Shown: one piece after another, positions 1-9,061 of the stretch
How positions within the stretch are numbered: the stretch's first letter is position 1
How the letters are laid out: each line of letters begins with the position of its first letter
Assembly (NCBI GenBank): GCA_964343305.1
Contig: CAYFJO010000262.1
Location: 1-15,055 of the forward strand
Direction of reading: 5' to 3'
DNA length: 15,055 nucleotides
Source: CAYFJO01 sp964343305
GTDB taxonomy: Bacteria; Planctomycetota; Planctomycetia; Pirellulales; Pirellulaceae
Translations under genes and position numbers: made by a program
Notes under the pieces: model-generated
What the model was told of the DNA's origin: nothing
Seen by the model: the letters and a program-made list of their open reading frames with translations, nothing else
Databases searched by the model: none

Positions 1-317
1 CCATTCCGAGATATCCACAAACGCCTCACGCTGCGCATAGAATGGGGAACTACCTGAAGGACACCAAGGATCACGATGGTCGCCCGATGCTCGACACAAC
101 ACAGGTTTTGTTCGGTTCCGGCCTCGGCAGCGGCAGTCGTCACAGCAACACCGACCTGCCCCTGATCCTTGCCGGTGGCGGATGGAAACACGGCCAGCAC
201 ATCGACGCCGGTCGCAAACAACCTCTGTGCAACCTGTATCTGAGCATGCTGCAACGCATGGGTGCGGAGCAGGATTACTTCAATCGAAGTAATGGCACGT
301 TGACGGGGCTGCGTTAA
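1..317 (+). CDS. DUF1552 family secreted protein, C-terminal part
   Basis: This is the last ~105 codons of a gene that begins before the window. The recognisable block is LDTTQVLFGSGLGSGSRHSN, followed by DLPLILAGGGWKHGQHI, PLCNLYLSMLQRMG and NGTLTG. It is the typical C-terminus of planctomycete DUF1552 proteins, which belong to the alkaline-phosphatase/sulfatase-like fold group and are usually exported; their activity is not established. The stop (TAA, 315-317) lies 2 nt before the next ATG, so the two genes are probably translationally coupled. This DUF1552 plus DUF1592-type pairing is a standard planctomycete gene pair. Oddity: the frame used here (codons from position 3) reads unconvincingly before about position 40, while frame 1 reads a family-like IHKRLTLRIE there. 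That hints at a one-base frameshift near 37-45, but only 40 bases are available to judge. Confidence 0.8.
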   Translation, partial: IPRYPQTPHAAHRMGNYLKDTKDHDGRPMLDTTQVLFGSGLGSGSRHSNTDLPLILAGGGWKHGQHIDAGRKQPLCNLYLSMLQRMGAEQDYFNRSNGTLTGLR

Positions 318-319
318 TC

Positions 320-2746
320 ATGAAGCGACTAATCCTCTTCACCATCGCAATCGCGTTTGCGTCGCTATCCGCGCACGCGGACACGCAGTCGTTCTTCAAA
401 CAACACTGCGTCAAGTGCCATGGACCCGACAAACAGAAAGCGAAACTCCGTCTCGATACACTCGCGTGGAAACCATCCGACAACGACAACATCGAACTCT
501 GGCAGGAGATCATCGATCGCGTCGACTCCGGTGAAATGCCACCAAAGGGCGAACCGAAACCGTCGCAGGAAAGCCGAACAGCGATCCTTTCGCTGCTTCA
601 AAAGCGCGTCGTCGATGCCGCGTCGTCCAACAAACCCAAACAAGTCCTGCTTCGCCGCCTCAACCGCGCTCAGTATCGCAACACCATTCGCGATCTGCTG
701 CATATCGACGTGACGGTAAACGACCCGACCGAAGCATTCCCTGCCGACGACAAGAAGGAAGGCTTCGACAATCTCGGCGAAGCGTTGCAGATGTCCGATT
801 TCCTTCTGCGCCAATATCTCAAGGTCGCCCGCCGTGTTGTTGACCAGGCCACGTTTCCACAAGAAAAGCCTGCACCCGCTACTTACCGGCTGAAGCAAGA
901 GGGAAAGACCCGCCCGAAGAATTTTAGCGTGCAGGCCAACGACAAGGATCGCGACTACGTTGTTCTGACGCGCAACGACGAACGCGCGCCCGGCGACCCG
1001 CGTGGCCAGTCATTGATGAACTCGCGCGACGGCGCGACGCACGACTGCTTTTACGACTTCACTTTCGAGGTCGAATCAAAAGGCCGCGGCAACCTTGCCA
1101 AGGAATTCAGCGCTTAAAGGCGAAACGACTACCCCGTCTACCGTCCAGAAGACCTGCACCGTTTCGAAATCTACATCACCGCGCCAAACAAAACATCTGC
1201 CATCCAAACACGTCCCCGCACGCTGGTTCATGCGGTCGACCTACCCAACAACCAACGCGTTGTGATCAAGAAGCGACTGTGGTTGCCCAAGCAGTGGCGT
1301 GTCGAGGTTGGCTTTGGCAACGGTTACTGGGGCGTCATCGATCCCATTCTTTTGGTCGATCCGAATTTCGATCTCGACGCCTTTCGCGAGTTGCCCAAGA
1401 GAGAACAGAATGAGCGATACGGCAAACTCCTGATCGATCGTTTTGAAAAAGTCGACGCCCCCCGGATCAACATTTACAGCGCTACCGAATCCGGCCCGCA
1501 CTACGACGAGTGGCCACCGGCTAGCCACGAATCCGTGTGGGGCCGCGAAGGACAAACGAACGAACAAATCATCCGCAATTTCGCCACGCGCGCGTTTCGG
1601 CGACCAATGACCGACGAACAGATCGCCCCCTACATCCGCCTCGCCGAAAAGAGCCCTGAAGGCATCCGCACCGCGATCGAGGCGATCCTGTGTTCGCCGC
1701 GGTTTCTTTATCTGCAGGAACCGACTGCCGAACTCGACGACTACGCTATCGCCTCGCGTCTGTCGTACTTCCTGTGGAACACCATGCCCGATGACGCACT
1801 GTTGCGCGACGCGGCCAATGGAAAACTGCGCGACTCGAACGCTCTGATCGCCCACGTCGATCGCATGCTCGCCGATCCGCGCTCGGATGAATTCGTCAAC
1901 TCGTTCGTCTGGTCATGGCTGCACCTTGACAACACCGTCGAAATGGCCCCCGATCCGATGAAGTTTTACGACTACCACCGCAACCGAATCGCCGAAGCGA
2001 TGGTGAAGGAAAGCAACGCGTTCTTCCGCCACCTATTGGACGAGAACCTGTCGATCGCCAACTTCATCGACGCCGATTTCGCGATCATCAACGCCAACCT
2101 TGGCCGGCTTTACGGATTGACCGGAAAAGTCAACACCGTCACCGCGTTCCAGAAGGTGTCGCTGACCGGCACGCATCACCGTGGCGGTCTGCTCGGTCAG
2201 GCCTCGGTATTAACCGCATCCGCCAACGGTGTCGACACTTCGCCCGTCGTCCGAGGCATCTGGATCCTCGAAAACCTGCTCGGCACGCCACCCGCGCCGC
2301 CACCGCCGGACGTTGACATCCCCGAACCCGATGCCCGCGGCGAATTGACCATTCGCGAACTCTACGCCAAGCATCGCATGGTCGAGTCATGCAACGACTG
2401 CCATAAGAAGATCGATCCGCTCGGTTTCGCGCTCGAGAACTTCGATGCGATTGGTCAGTGGCGAACCAAGTATGAATCGGGCCATGATGTCGATTCATCC
2501 GGCCAGATGCCCAGCGGCGAAAAGTTCACCAACGTCAACGGCCTGAAGAGAATCATGGCCAGCGATCTCGAGTTGTTTTCCCGCAACTTGTGTATCAAAT
2601 TGCTGACCTACGCGACCGGTCGCACGATGAACGCCGCCGACCGCCCAGAGATCGATCGCATGGTGAGCCGTATGCTCGAACAAGGAAGCGGGTTGAAAGA
2701 TTTATTGCGGCAGGTTGTTACCAGCGACACCTTCTTGAGCAAGTAA
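320..2746 (+). pseudogene. DUF1587/DUF1595/DUF1592/DUF1588/DUF1585 c-heme protein, interrupted by one in-frame stop
   Basis: One 809-codon frame encodes the classic planctomycete multi-domain cytochrome-like protein but carries a single TAA at 1115-1117 (codon 266). The N-terminal piece (320-1117) has a signal peptide ending SAHA at residue 20, a PSCyt1 heme site CVKCH at 30-34, and a DUF1587 block with RRLNRAQYRNTIRDLL at 112-127. After the stop the same frame continues without a break, reading NDYPVYRPEDLHRFEIYITA; the next possible start is GTG 1262. Later domains are DUF1595 (about 413-470), DUF1592 (about 472-600), DUF1588 (about 619-715) with a second heme site CNDCH at 691-695, and DUF1585 (about 728-806). 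Everything expected of the family is present, so the stop is either a recent nonsense mutation (for example from CAA, GAA or AAA) or a base-call error. Start ATG 320 lies 2 nt after the DUF1552 stop and has no clear Shine-Dalgarno, suggesting coupling. The biochemical role of the family is not established. Confidence 0.8.
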
Positions 2747-2809
2747 CTTGGAATACCTTGTGGGAGAAATTCGTAATGCCGGCGATTTAAACGGCAAAGA
2801 CGCAATAAT

Positions 2810-4483
2810 TCACTTTTTGTGATCGTCCGCTGGAATCACAATTCGTTTTTGATTCGTCGGATTCTTCTTCAACCAGGTTGTGATCTGTTCAACGATTTCG
2901 GGGTACTTGCCAGATTCGTCGTTGCGTTCTTCCAAATGGTTCTCCACTGCGTGGTTGTACAACAACATCGAGCCTCCATCTGCGGGGAGAACCGCTTTGA
3001 ATCTTCCATAGCGAATGAAATGCTTCCATTGCGGTTCTTTCGGAACATTGCTCTTGAATTCGATCACGAGCTGGCGCCAGCGGGGATCGTCAATTAAGTT
3101 GTGCCATTCGTGAGGATCCTCCGAACGATCATACAGTTCCGCACTGCCATCGAAGCACTGGATAAAACGCCAACGCTTGGTGGTGATGGCATGGTTGCCG
3201 CGACCGAAAGTCGTCACCGTGTGATCCGGCCAATCGGAATCCGGATCGCTGACCAACGGCAACAAACTGGCGCCTTCGAGCCCGTCGTTCGGCCTCAAGC
3301 CAGCCATCGCCGCGACCGTCGGGAAGAGATCAATCAAGTTGACCGGTTGATCGCACTTGGTTCCAGGCTGAAAACCATCTGGCCTCACGGAAAGCGGCGG
3401 AACAATCAGCAGCGGAACACGCGTTGCCCTGAACCATCCCGTCGCCTTGCCCCAATGATCCTTCTCCCCAAGATGCCAACCGTGATCGGACCAGAGCACA
3501 ATCCACGTGTTCTTCGCGTGTTCACTCCTGTCGAGTTCACGCAAGAGACTGCCGAGCAGATGATCGACGAAAGTCACCGTCGCCAAATAACTCGACACCG
3601 CATTTCGCCATTGGTTGTGTTTGACGACCGTGGCGTGCGAACCTGACGTGGTCGGAATCAAGGCATAGTCTCGACCGGCCCTCGAAAGATCTTTCAGATC
3701 GTTCTTGAGATAGGGCGGTGACACGGTCGATTCCGGTGGATACATGTCGTGAAATCGCTGGGGCGCATATAGAGGTTGATGAGGCAAATGGATTCCGACG
3801 CCTAAGAAGAACGGCTTGTCATAGCTCTTCTTCAGCCGCTTCCTACCCCACTCGACGACAGCCGAATCGCGGAATTTATCGTCGGGTAAATCGAGCGGGC
3901 CCCAGTCAAAAGTATGGGTGTCTTTCCAGGTCCAATCGGCTGGCATGCCATTGCGAGGAAACGTAATCACCTTGCCATCAACTCGCCATTCGTAAACCGG
4001 CTTTTGTCGCGAGCTTAGAATAGCCGCCTTTGGCCAGGGCTGAGGAGTGCTTTTAGCGTATTCATGGAATGCCCCTTTCGGATAATTGGAATCGCCATGA
4101 AAGAGCTTTCCCGATCCCATGACATGATAGCCGTGGCGGACGAGGAATTCAGGCATCGATTCCACATCGGGCAATCGTTTCGGGTAGTTCGCATTGTTGG
4201 AATAGACGCCAGTCGTCCAAGGGCGTCTCCCCGACATGATGGCGGCTCGTGATGGTCCGCAAACGGGCGCTGCACAGTGTGCTTCGGTGAAGAGGACGCT
4301 GCGCCGAGCCAATGCATCCATGTGCGGAGTCTTTACCTGGGGATGTCCATCAAGGCAACCGATCCAATCATTCAAATCGTCGATTGCAATGAACAAGATA
4401 TTAGGGCGATCCTTAGCAGCGTTCGCATCAGCGACGACCACGAGAGGCCAAAGAATCGTTAAAGCACAGAAGCGTGAAAACAT
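2810..4483 (-). CDS. Secreted type I sulfatase, iduronate-2-sulfatase-like (S1_7-like)
   Basis: The gene predicts a 557-aa exported sulfatase that hydrolyses a sulfate ester, probably on a polysaccharide. I chose ATG 4483 because it starts a clean signal peptide (MFSRFCALTILWPLVVVADA, then NAA) and has GGAG 11 nt upstream; an upstream in-frame start at 4552 would add 23 residues overlapping the previous gene. Key residues in this numbering: metal-binding D35-D36, formylglycine site CGPSR with Cys75, GKLFH with K126 and H129, HLPHQP with H232 and H235, and SDHGWHLGEKDHWGK with metal ligands D333-H334 and K341. The AIDDLNDW opening and the SDHGWHLGE block are typical of the iduronate-2-sulfatase-like branch. 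A cysteine-type site needs a formylglycine-generating enzyme or anSME encoded elsewhere. The gene lies 29 nt downstream of the DUF6807 gene on the same strand and is likely cotranscribed with it. The natural substrate is not deducible. Confidence 0.9.
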   Translation of the reverse strand: MFSRFCALTILWPLVVVADANAAKDRPNILFIAIDDLNDWIGCLDGHPQVKTPHMDALARRSVLFTEAHCAAPVCGPSRAAIMSGRRPWTTGVYSNNANYPKRLPDVESMPEFLVRHGYHVMGSGKLFHGDSNYPKGAFHEYAKSTPQPWPKAAILSSRQKPVYEWRVDGKVITFPRNGMPADWTWKDTHTFDWGPLDLPDDKFRDSAVVEWGRKRLKKSYDKPFFLGVGIHLPHQPLYAPQRFHDMYPPESTVSPPYLKNDLKDLSRAGRDYALIPTTSGSHATVVKHNQWRNAVSSYLATVTFVDHLLGSLLRELDRSEHAKNTWIVLWSDHGWHLGEKDHWGKATGWFRATRVPLLIVPPLSVRPDGFQPGTKCDQPVNLIDLFPTVAAMAGLRPNDGLEGASLLPLVSDPDSDWPDHTVTTFGRGNHAITTKRWRFIQCFDGSAELYDRSEDPHEWHNLIDDPRWRQLVIEFKSNVPKEPQWKHFIRYGRFKAVLPADGGSMLLYNHAVENHLEERNDESGKYPEIVEQITTWLKKNPTNQKRIVIPADDHKK

Positions 4484-4512
4484 GATGCGAGTGACTCCAA
4501 GATACGACGACG

Positions 4513-5523
4513 TCATTTGCCACACCACGCGTCCCACTGTTGATCGATCCATTTGGCGTCGGGTTCAGTGTCCGTAACCAGGTAGCGGTAACGAGCATTG
4601 AATGGATGCTCGCGATCGATCGCGAACGTCCCGTCGACACACGGCGCGAAGCAAAAGTAAGGTTTCGTGGGATGGAGCCGTGCGGCTTGGGGAGCCCGAA
4701 AGTTGTCGGCGTGGGACAGGACAGCGATTGTCGCAGGTTTGCCGTCGAGGCTCCCTGTCAGGGCCACCCATTTCGCGTGTTGGTGATTCCCTTTCATTCG
4801 GTCCGAACCTAGATCGTTCACGAACTTACTAGGCTCGCGAGCCAAGTCGGGATGTTTGCGCACGTGGTGGTCTTGCGCGGTCAGCCACCGCGTCGGTCCG
4901 CGCAGGACCATGCCGCCATAATGATGCTTGCTGACGATCAGTGGTTTGTCGGTGAGTGCTCGTTGCGTGCTTTCCAAGTCAAAGTAATGATAGGTTCCAT
5001 CCGTCGGATAGACGGTGACTTTCCACCTTTCACGAAGAACATCAACAGGCACCTTCATTGTTGCGCGGTGAATCAAATCAACTTCGAATCCAACTGCGTT
5101 TTTTTCTTGGAACGTCCTGACAACTCGCTCATGCAGCACTCGTCCCGTGCCGCCCGCCAGATTCCAAAAGTCAACGGCCTGACCATCGTACTTTGTCTTC
5201 ACCCACGCTGAAAAAATACCGTGTTGATGCGGATGATCGATAGGAAACATCTGAGTAACAGTTCGTCCCCTCGGCGAATTAATCGGATGCAAACATCCGC
5301 TGCGTTCGTAGATCGAATCGATTCCACGCGGGGCCGGTGGCGACACCTTGTTGTAAGTGACGATGGCCTGAGAACGGCGGCGGACAACGATCACGTCATC
5401 TGTCTGACTGACTTTCAACGCCTGGGCTGTGGCGACATCCACAAGGCAGGTGCCCGTAAACCATCCCATCAGTAACAACTTGATTGTTTTGACGAGTGCC
5501 GATGATCTTTCAACTACATACAT
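4513..5523 (-). CDS. PmoA-like DUF6807 family protein, exported
   Basis: This predicts a 336-aa protein of the DUF6807 family, often annotated as methane oxygenase PmoA-like although no oxygenase role is supported here. The diagnostic block is FPIDHPHQHGIF at about residues 94-104, followed by VDFWNLAGGTGRV, YHYFDLEST, KHHYGGMVLRGP and the GNHQHAKWVALTG stretch. The family fold is thought to resemble sugar-binding beta-sandwich proteins, which would suit a carbohydrate-degradation context; that is inference. ATG 5523 is chosen because it has GGAG 7 nt upstream (GGAGCCCTGGCATG) and gives a signal peptide with an LLLMGWFTGTCLV core ending near ATAQA (residue 35). A longer frame opening at 5613 would bury that signal. 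It is the first gene of a two-gene minus-strand unit with the sulfatase downstream. Confidence 0.85.
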   Translation of the reverse strand: MYVVERSSALVKTIKLLLMGWFTGTCLVDVATAQALKVSQTDDVIVVRRRSQAIVTYNKVSPPAPRGIDSIYERSGCLHPINSPRGRTVTQMFPIDHPHQHGIFSAWVKTKYDGQAVDFWNLAGGTGRVLHERVVRTFQEKNAVGFEVDLIHRATMKVPVDVLRERWKVTVYPTDGTYHYFDLESTQRALTDKPLIVSKHHYGGMVLRGPTRWLTAQDHHVRKHPDLAREPSKFVNDLGSDRMKGNHQHAKWVALTGSLDGKPATIAVLSHADNFRAPQAARLHPTKPYFCFAPCVDGTFAIDREHPFNARYRYLVTDTEPDAKWIDQQWDAWCGK

Positions 5524-5564
5524 GCCAGGGCTCCGAAATCTAGCGAAAGCTGAAGTCAGGTAAC

Positions 5565-5593
5565 AGTATCGGTAATCCAATAAGCACTCGCAA
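5565..5593 (-). promoter_or_regulatory. Candidate housekeeping promoter for the DUF6807 unit
   Basis: Read on the minus strand, TTGCGA (5593-5588) is followed after exactly 17 nt by GATACT (5570-5565). Each matches 4 of 6 positions of the sigma-70 consensus. It would start transcription about 35 nt before ATG 5523. Planctomycete promoters are poorly conserved, so this is only a candidate. Confidence 0.3.
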
Positions 5594-5715
5594 CGACGGG
5601 CCAGATCATACACTTCACCCGCGCGAGATGTTCACAGCCATGCGGTTTCCACCAACGAGATCGATAGGTTTCTCGATGGGCAGCATGACTTTCGCACAGG
5701 AGTTGGCAATGAGCT

Positions 5716-5748
5716 AACTCGCGTCGGTTGGACAAACTCGTGCGAGTT
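5716..5748. repeat. AACTCG half-site cluster, possible operator
   Basis: AACTCGC at 5716-5722 is repeated as AACTCG at 5735-5740, and CGAGTT at 5743-5748 inverts it, forming AACTCG-TG-CGAGTT with 6-bp arms and a 2-bp centre. The first and third copies also form an inverted pair, AACTCGC/GCGAGTT. A dyad in a divergent promoter region fits a dimeric regulator site, but no regulator gene is in view and chance is possible. Confidence 0.3.
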
Positions 5749-5993
5749 GACCAGTCGACCTATCTGCAGCGGTCTATCTGGTATTGGATCCGCAACGTCG
5801 GACTATGATGTCCCGACACATAATACCCCCTGGGCGGCCTCGATTGGAGGGCTCCCCCATCTGGGCCAATTGAATAAATCTGGCCAAACTGAATTGGAAC
5901 TGCAGTACGGTGTGTTGGCACGGATCACAACTTGAGTTTTGTGGTATTCTGACTCACACGTCCTCAAAACCATTTGAATGCTACAGGTAACTT

Positions 5994-7517
5994 ATGAGAC
6001 TGATTGCATTTTCCGCGATGCTGTTTCTTGGCTGGTCGTCTTCGTTCGCCGCCGAATCCACTCAACTCAACGTTCTGATCCTGTATGCGGATGATCTCGG
6101 CTTTGGCGATTTGCGGACAAACAATTCGGATTCGAAGATTCCTACACCCAACCTGAATCAGTTGGCTCGGGAAGGAATGCGGTTTACGGATGGACATTCG
6201 TCATCGGGCATCTGCACGCCAAGTCGCTATGCCCTGCTGACTGGGCGTCATCATTGGCGAGATTTTCATGGCATTGTTGGACCGCTTGGTGGTTCGGTGT
6301 TTGCTAAAGAAAGGCTTACTTTGCCGGAGATGATGCAGCAAAGCGGATACGCGACGGCTTGCATTGGCAAGTGGCATCTTGGTTGGAACTGGGACGCAAT
6401 AAAAGTGACTGGCGCTAAACCTCGTGGCCAAGGCCGCCGCAAGGTTTGGGGACCCGAAGCCTTTGACTGGAGCAAAGCGATTCCGGATGGACCGTTAGCT
6501 CACGGATTCGACCGCTATTTCGGTGACACGGTTATCAACTTTCCACCCTACTGCTGGATCGAGGACGACCATGTCGTGAAAGCACCCGACACGATCATGG
6601 ACACGACCAAGTGGAAGAAGATCAAAGAAGGTAATTGGGAATGTCGTCCTGGGCCAATGTCATCCGACTGGGATCCTTACCAGAACATTCCCACGATCAC
6701 TCAGCGGGGAGTCGACTTCATCAAGGCTCAGAAAGACTCAGACAAACCGTTTTTTCTGTACTTCGCGTTTCCCTCGCCACACGCACCGATCATTCCGAAT
6801 GATAAATTCGATGGCAAGTCGGAAGCTGGCGCATACGGTGACTTTGTATTCGAAACCGATGACGCTGCCGGCAGATTGCTCAAGGCTGTTTCGGATTCGG
6901 GTCAGGCCGATCGCACGATTGTCATTTTTACCGCCGACAACGGACCCGAGAAGTATGCGTATGCACGAGACCAAAAGTATGATCATTGGTCATCGACTCC
7001 GTTCCGCGGCCTGAAGAGGGATATTTACGAAGGCGGACACCACGTACCTTTCGTCATTAGGTGGCCCGGCCTCACGAAGGCCAGAAGTACGTCCAACGCG
7101 CTGGTCTCGCAAATCGATGTGATGGCTACGCTTGCTGCAATGCTGAACATTGAGTTGCCGAAGGACTCCGCCGAGGACTCACACAACCTGCTGCCGCTGC
7201 TGCGCGGTGAAGTTGACAAGGTCCGTTCAACGCACATTCATAATACCCGCGCAGATCAATACGCGATCCGTCGCGGTGTTTGGTTGCTGATCGACGCAAA
7301 GGATGGCTACGTGAGCGGCCGAAACAAAGAGTGGGAAGCGAAGCACAACTACCCCGACGACGATAAACAACTCACGGAACTCTACAACTTGTCCAATGAT
7401 CCGGGGCAACGAAAAAACCTCGCCGCAGGCCATCCGGATCAAGTCAAAGAACTTCAATCGCTGCTCAAGAAAATCCGCAGCCAAGGACATTCCGCGCCGC
7501 GCTTGGCGACCAACTGA
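5994..7517 (+). CDS. Secreted type I sulfatase, arylsulfatase-like (S1_15-like)
   Basis: The gene predicts a 507-aa exported sulfatase. The signal peptide is MRLIAFSAMLFLGWSSSFAA, with cleavage near residue 20. Catalytic features: metal-binding D33-D34 in YADDLGFGDL, formylglycine site CTPSR with Cys74, GKWHLG with K126 and H128, SPHAP with H263, and the metal-binding TADNG with D315-N316. The SSSGICTPSRYALLTGRHHWR stretch resembles the S1_15 branch of arylsulfatases; this placement is from memory of motifs. Start ATG 5994 is preceded by ACAGG, with 6 nt between the AGG and the ATG, a modest ribosome-binding site. It is the first gene of the plus-strand sulfatase run, divergent from the DUF6807 unit, with 65 nt before the next sulfatase. 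The length is normal and all key residues are present, so it is probably active; the substrate is unknown. Confidence 0.9.
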   Translation: MRLIAFSAMLFLGWSSSFAAESTQLNVLILYADDLGFGDLRTNNSDSKIPTPNLNQLAREGMRFTDGHSSSGICTPSRYALLTGRHHWRDFHGIVGPLGGSVFAKERLTLPEMMQQSGYATACIGKWHLGWNWDAIKVTGAKPRGQGRRKVWGPEAFDWSKAIPDGPLAHGFDRYFGDTVINFPPYCWIEDDHVVKAPDTIMDTTKWKKIKEGNWECRPGPMSSDWDPYQNIPTITQRGVDFIKAQKDSDKPFFLYFAFPSPHAPIIPNDKFDGKSEAGAYGDFVFETDDAAGRLLKAVSDSGQADRTIVIFTADNGPEKYAYARDQKYDHWSSTPFRGLKRDIYEGGHHVPFVIRWPGLTKARSTSNALVSQIDVMATLAAMLNIELPKDSAEDSHNLLPLLRGEVDKVRSTHIHNTRADQYAIRRGVWLLIDAKDGYVSGRNKEWEAKHNYPDDDKQLTELYNLSNDPGQRKNLAAGHPDQVKELQSLLKKIRSQGHSAPRLATN

Positions 7518-7582
7518 GCGAGAGATTGTTCCGCCGCAAAAGCCGAGGTCTTACTTTCATCCGTCATTCAGGAGATTCTGTC

Positions 7583-9061
7583 GTGATTCGCTTTTTGGTT
7601 TTGTTTCTCGTCGTGGTCAGCTATTCCCAAAATGCACTGTTGGCCGCCGACACGCCCAACATTGTTCTGATCTTTATCGATGACATGGGTTGGCGAGACG
7701 TGGGTTGCTATGGAAACGAATTCGTCGAGACACCACGCATCGATCAACTTGCTTCCGAGGGCATGCGATTCACGGACTTTTACGCGGCGGGCGCGGTTTG
7801 CTCGCCAACGCGTTGTGCTGTGCAATCGGGGCAGAATCAGGCCCGTATCGGAATCACAGATTTTATCTCGGGGCACTGGCGACCATTCGAACGCGTTATT
7901 ACGCCACGGCCGACAATGGCGTTGCCGCTCGACACGGTCACAGTCGCCGAAGCATTGAAGGAAGCTGGCTACGCCACGGGCTACGTGGGCAAATGGCATC
8001 TTGGCTCAGTAGCACAGTTCCAGCCGAATCATCAAGGTTACGACTTTTCGGCGGTCATCAACGGTCCGCACTTGCCAGGCAAATATCGCGTTTATGGGCG
8101 ACCTGATTTGAAGCCGAAGTCGGAACAGAATCGAACCGACTTCGAAGCCGATCTCTGCATTGACTTCATCCGAGAAAACAAAAGCAAACCTTTCTTCCTG
8201 ATGCTTTCTCCTTATGCGGTGCATATTCCATTGGCCGCGATGTCGGACAAGGTTGAGAAATACAAGAAGAAAACCGCAGAGATGAATCGCGAACTCCCGC
8301 ATCCCGTCTATGCCGCGATGATCGAGCACTGTGACGACATGGTAGGTCGAATTGTCGATGCGGTTGATGACGAGGGCTTGTCCGACAACACCATGATCGT
8401 CTTTACGTCTGACAACGGTGGGCTCTACCGCCGCTACGATTATCGTGAGCACGCTGACGACAACGTCGCGAGTCTCGCTCCACTCAAAGGCGAGAAAGGA
8501 TCGCTTCACGAAGGTGGCGTCCGTGTGCCGTTGATCGTAAAGTATCCGCCGCTGACGAAGCCCGGCAGCGTCTGTTCCGAACCGGCGATCAGTTACGACT
8601 TTTATCCGACCTTCGTTGATCTGGCTGGTGGTTCGCTGCCAACGAACCAGACGATCGACGGCCTGAGTCTCAAGCCGGTTCTATCGGACGCCAAGGCGAA
8701 TCTCAATCGCGATGCGATCCACTGGCACTATCCACACTACCACCACGATCGGCCGGCTAGCAGCATTCGTGATCGCGACTGGAAGCTGATCGAGTATCTC
8801 GATGGCACTGGCGATGTGGAGTTGTATCACTTGACTGAGGATATCGGTGAAACGAAAAACGTTGCGCCTGAGAAAAAGGGCCGCGTTGCCGATTTGAAAC
8901 AGAAACTGAAAACGTGGCGACAAAATGTTCTCGCGCGAATGCCAATTCCAAATCCGAGCTACGATGCAAAGCGGGCCAGCGAGTGGTGGAGCACACGCAC
9001 CGGCAAGCCGATTGACAGCGATAGCCGAAAACGGTTTCCACAAACGGAAAATGATTTGTAA
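7583..9061 (+). CDS. Secreted type I sulfatase (S1_16-like)
   Basis: This predicts a 492-aa exported sulfatase. I place the start at GTG 7583 because AGGAG lies 8 nt upstream (AGGAGATTCTGTCGTG) and the codon opens a good signal peptide, IRFLVLFLVVVSYSQNALLA. A TTG at 7526 in the same frame would add 19 residues ahead of the signal and has no comparable ribosome-binding site. Key residues: D33-D34 in FIDDMGWRDVGCYG, formylglycine site CSPTR with Cys73, GKWHLG with K137 and H139, YAVHIPL with H214, and SDNGG with metal ligands D277-N278. The IDDMGWRDVGCYG plus AAGAVCSPTR pattern is typical of S1_16-type sulfatases. It follows the previous sulfatase by 65 nt on the same strand with no visible terminator between them, so cotranscription is likely. 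Confidence 0.9.
   Translation: MIRFLVLFLVVVSYSQNALLAADTPNIVLIFIDDMGWRDVGCYGNEFVETPRIDQLASEGMRFTDFYAAGAVCSPTRCAVQSGQNQARIGITDFISGHWRPFERVITPRPTMALPLDTVTVAEALKEAGYATGYVGKWHLGSVAQFQPNHQGYDFSAVINGPHLPGKYRVYGRPDLKPKSEQNRTDFEADLCIDFIRENKSKPFFLMLSPYAVHIPLAAMSDKVEKYKKKTAEMNRELPHPVYAAMIEHCDDMVGRIVDAVDDEGLSDNTMIVFTSDNGGLYRRYDYREHADDNVASLAPLKGEKGSLHEGGVRVPLIVKYPPLTKPGSVCSEPAISYDFYPTFVDLAGGSLPTNQTIDGLSLKPVLSDAKANLNRDAIHWHYPHYHHDRPASSIRDRDWKLIEYLDGTGDVELYHLTEDIGETKNVAPEKKGRVADLKQKLKTWRQNVLARMPIPNPSYDAKRASEWWSTRTGKPIDSDSRKRFPQTENDL

Larger units (their letters stand above)
5524..5993. other. Divergent intergenic control region
   Basis: These 470 bp separate the minus-strand DUF6807/sulfatase unit from the plus-strand sulfatase run. 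I see no convincing gene; a 62-codon open frame at 5747-5935 has no recognisable content and no ribosome-binding site. The region should hold promoters for both directions. Visible elements are a minus-strand -35/-10 candidate at 5565-5593, a plus-strand extended -10-like TGGTATTCT at 5942-5950 without a good -35, three AACTCG half-sites at 5716-5748, and a loose CCAATT/AATTGG inverted pair at 5866-5871 and 5892-5897. Confidence 0.6.

Noticed and set aside
365..898. 177-codon open frame on the minus strand
   Set aside because: Shadow of the PSCyt1/DUF1587 coding region, with no family resemblance.
1115..1117. Recoding of the stop codon as selenocysteine or pyrrolysine
   Set aside because: The codon is TAA, not TGA or TAG, and there is no recoding structure or family precedent.
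1241..1855. 204-codon open frame on the minus strand inside the DUF1592-type gene
   Set aside because: The opposite frame carries clear conserved domains; this one shows none and is a shadow.
2747..2809. Possible bidirectional terminator between the convergent genes
   Set aside because: Only a 4-bp GCCG/CGGC pairing with a long loop and no useful T-tract; not a credible intrinsic terminator.
5916..5932. TTGGCACGG, resembling a sigma-54 -24 element
   Set aside because: The required GC of the -12 element is absent at the right distance.
5747..5935. 62-codon open frame in the divergent control region
   Set aside because: No ribosome-binding site, no recognisable protein features, and it overlaps the half-site dyad; most likely noncoding.
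7526..7582. TTG start at 7526 for the S1_16-like sulfatase
   Set aside because: GTG 7583 has a strong AGGAG at good spacing and begins the signal peptide directly; the TTG start adds a charged extension with no ribosome-binding site.
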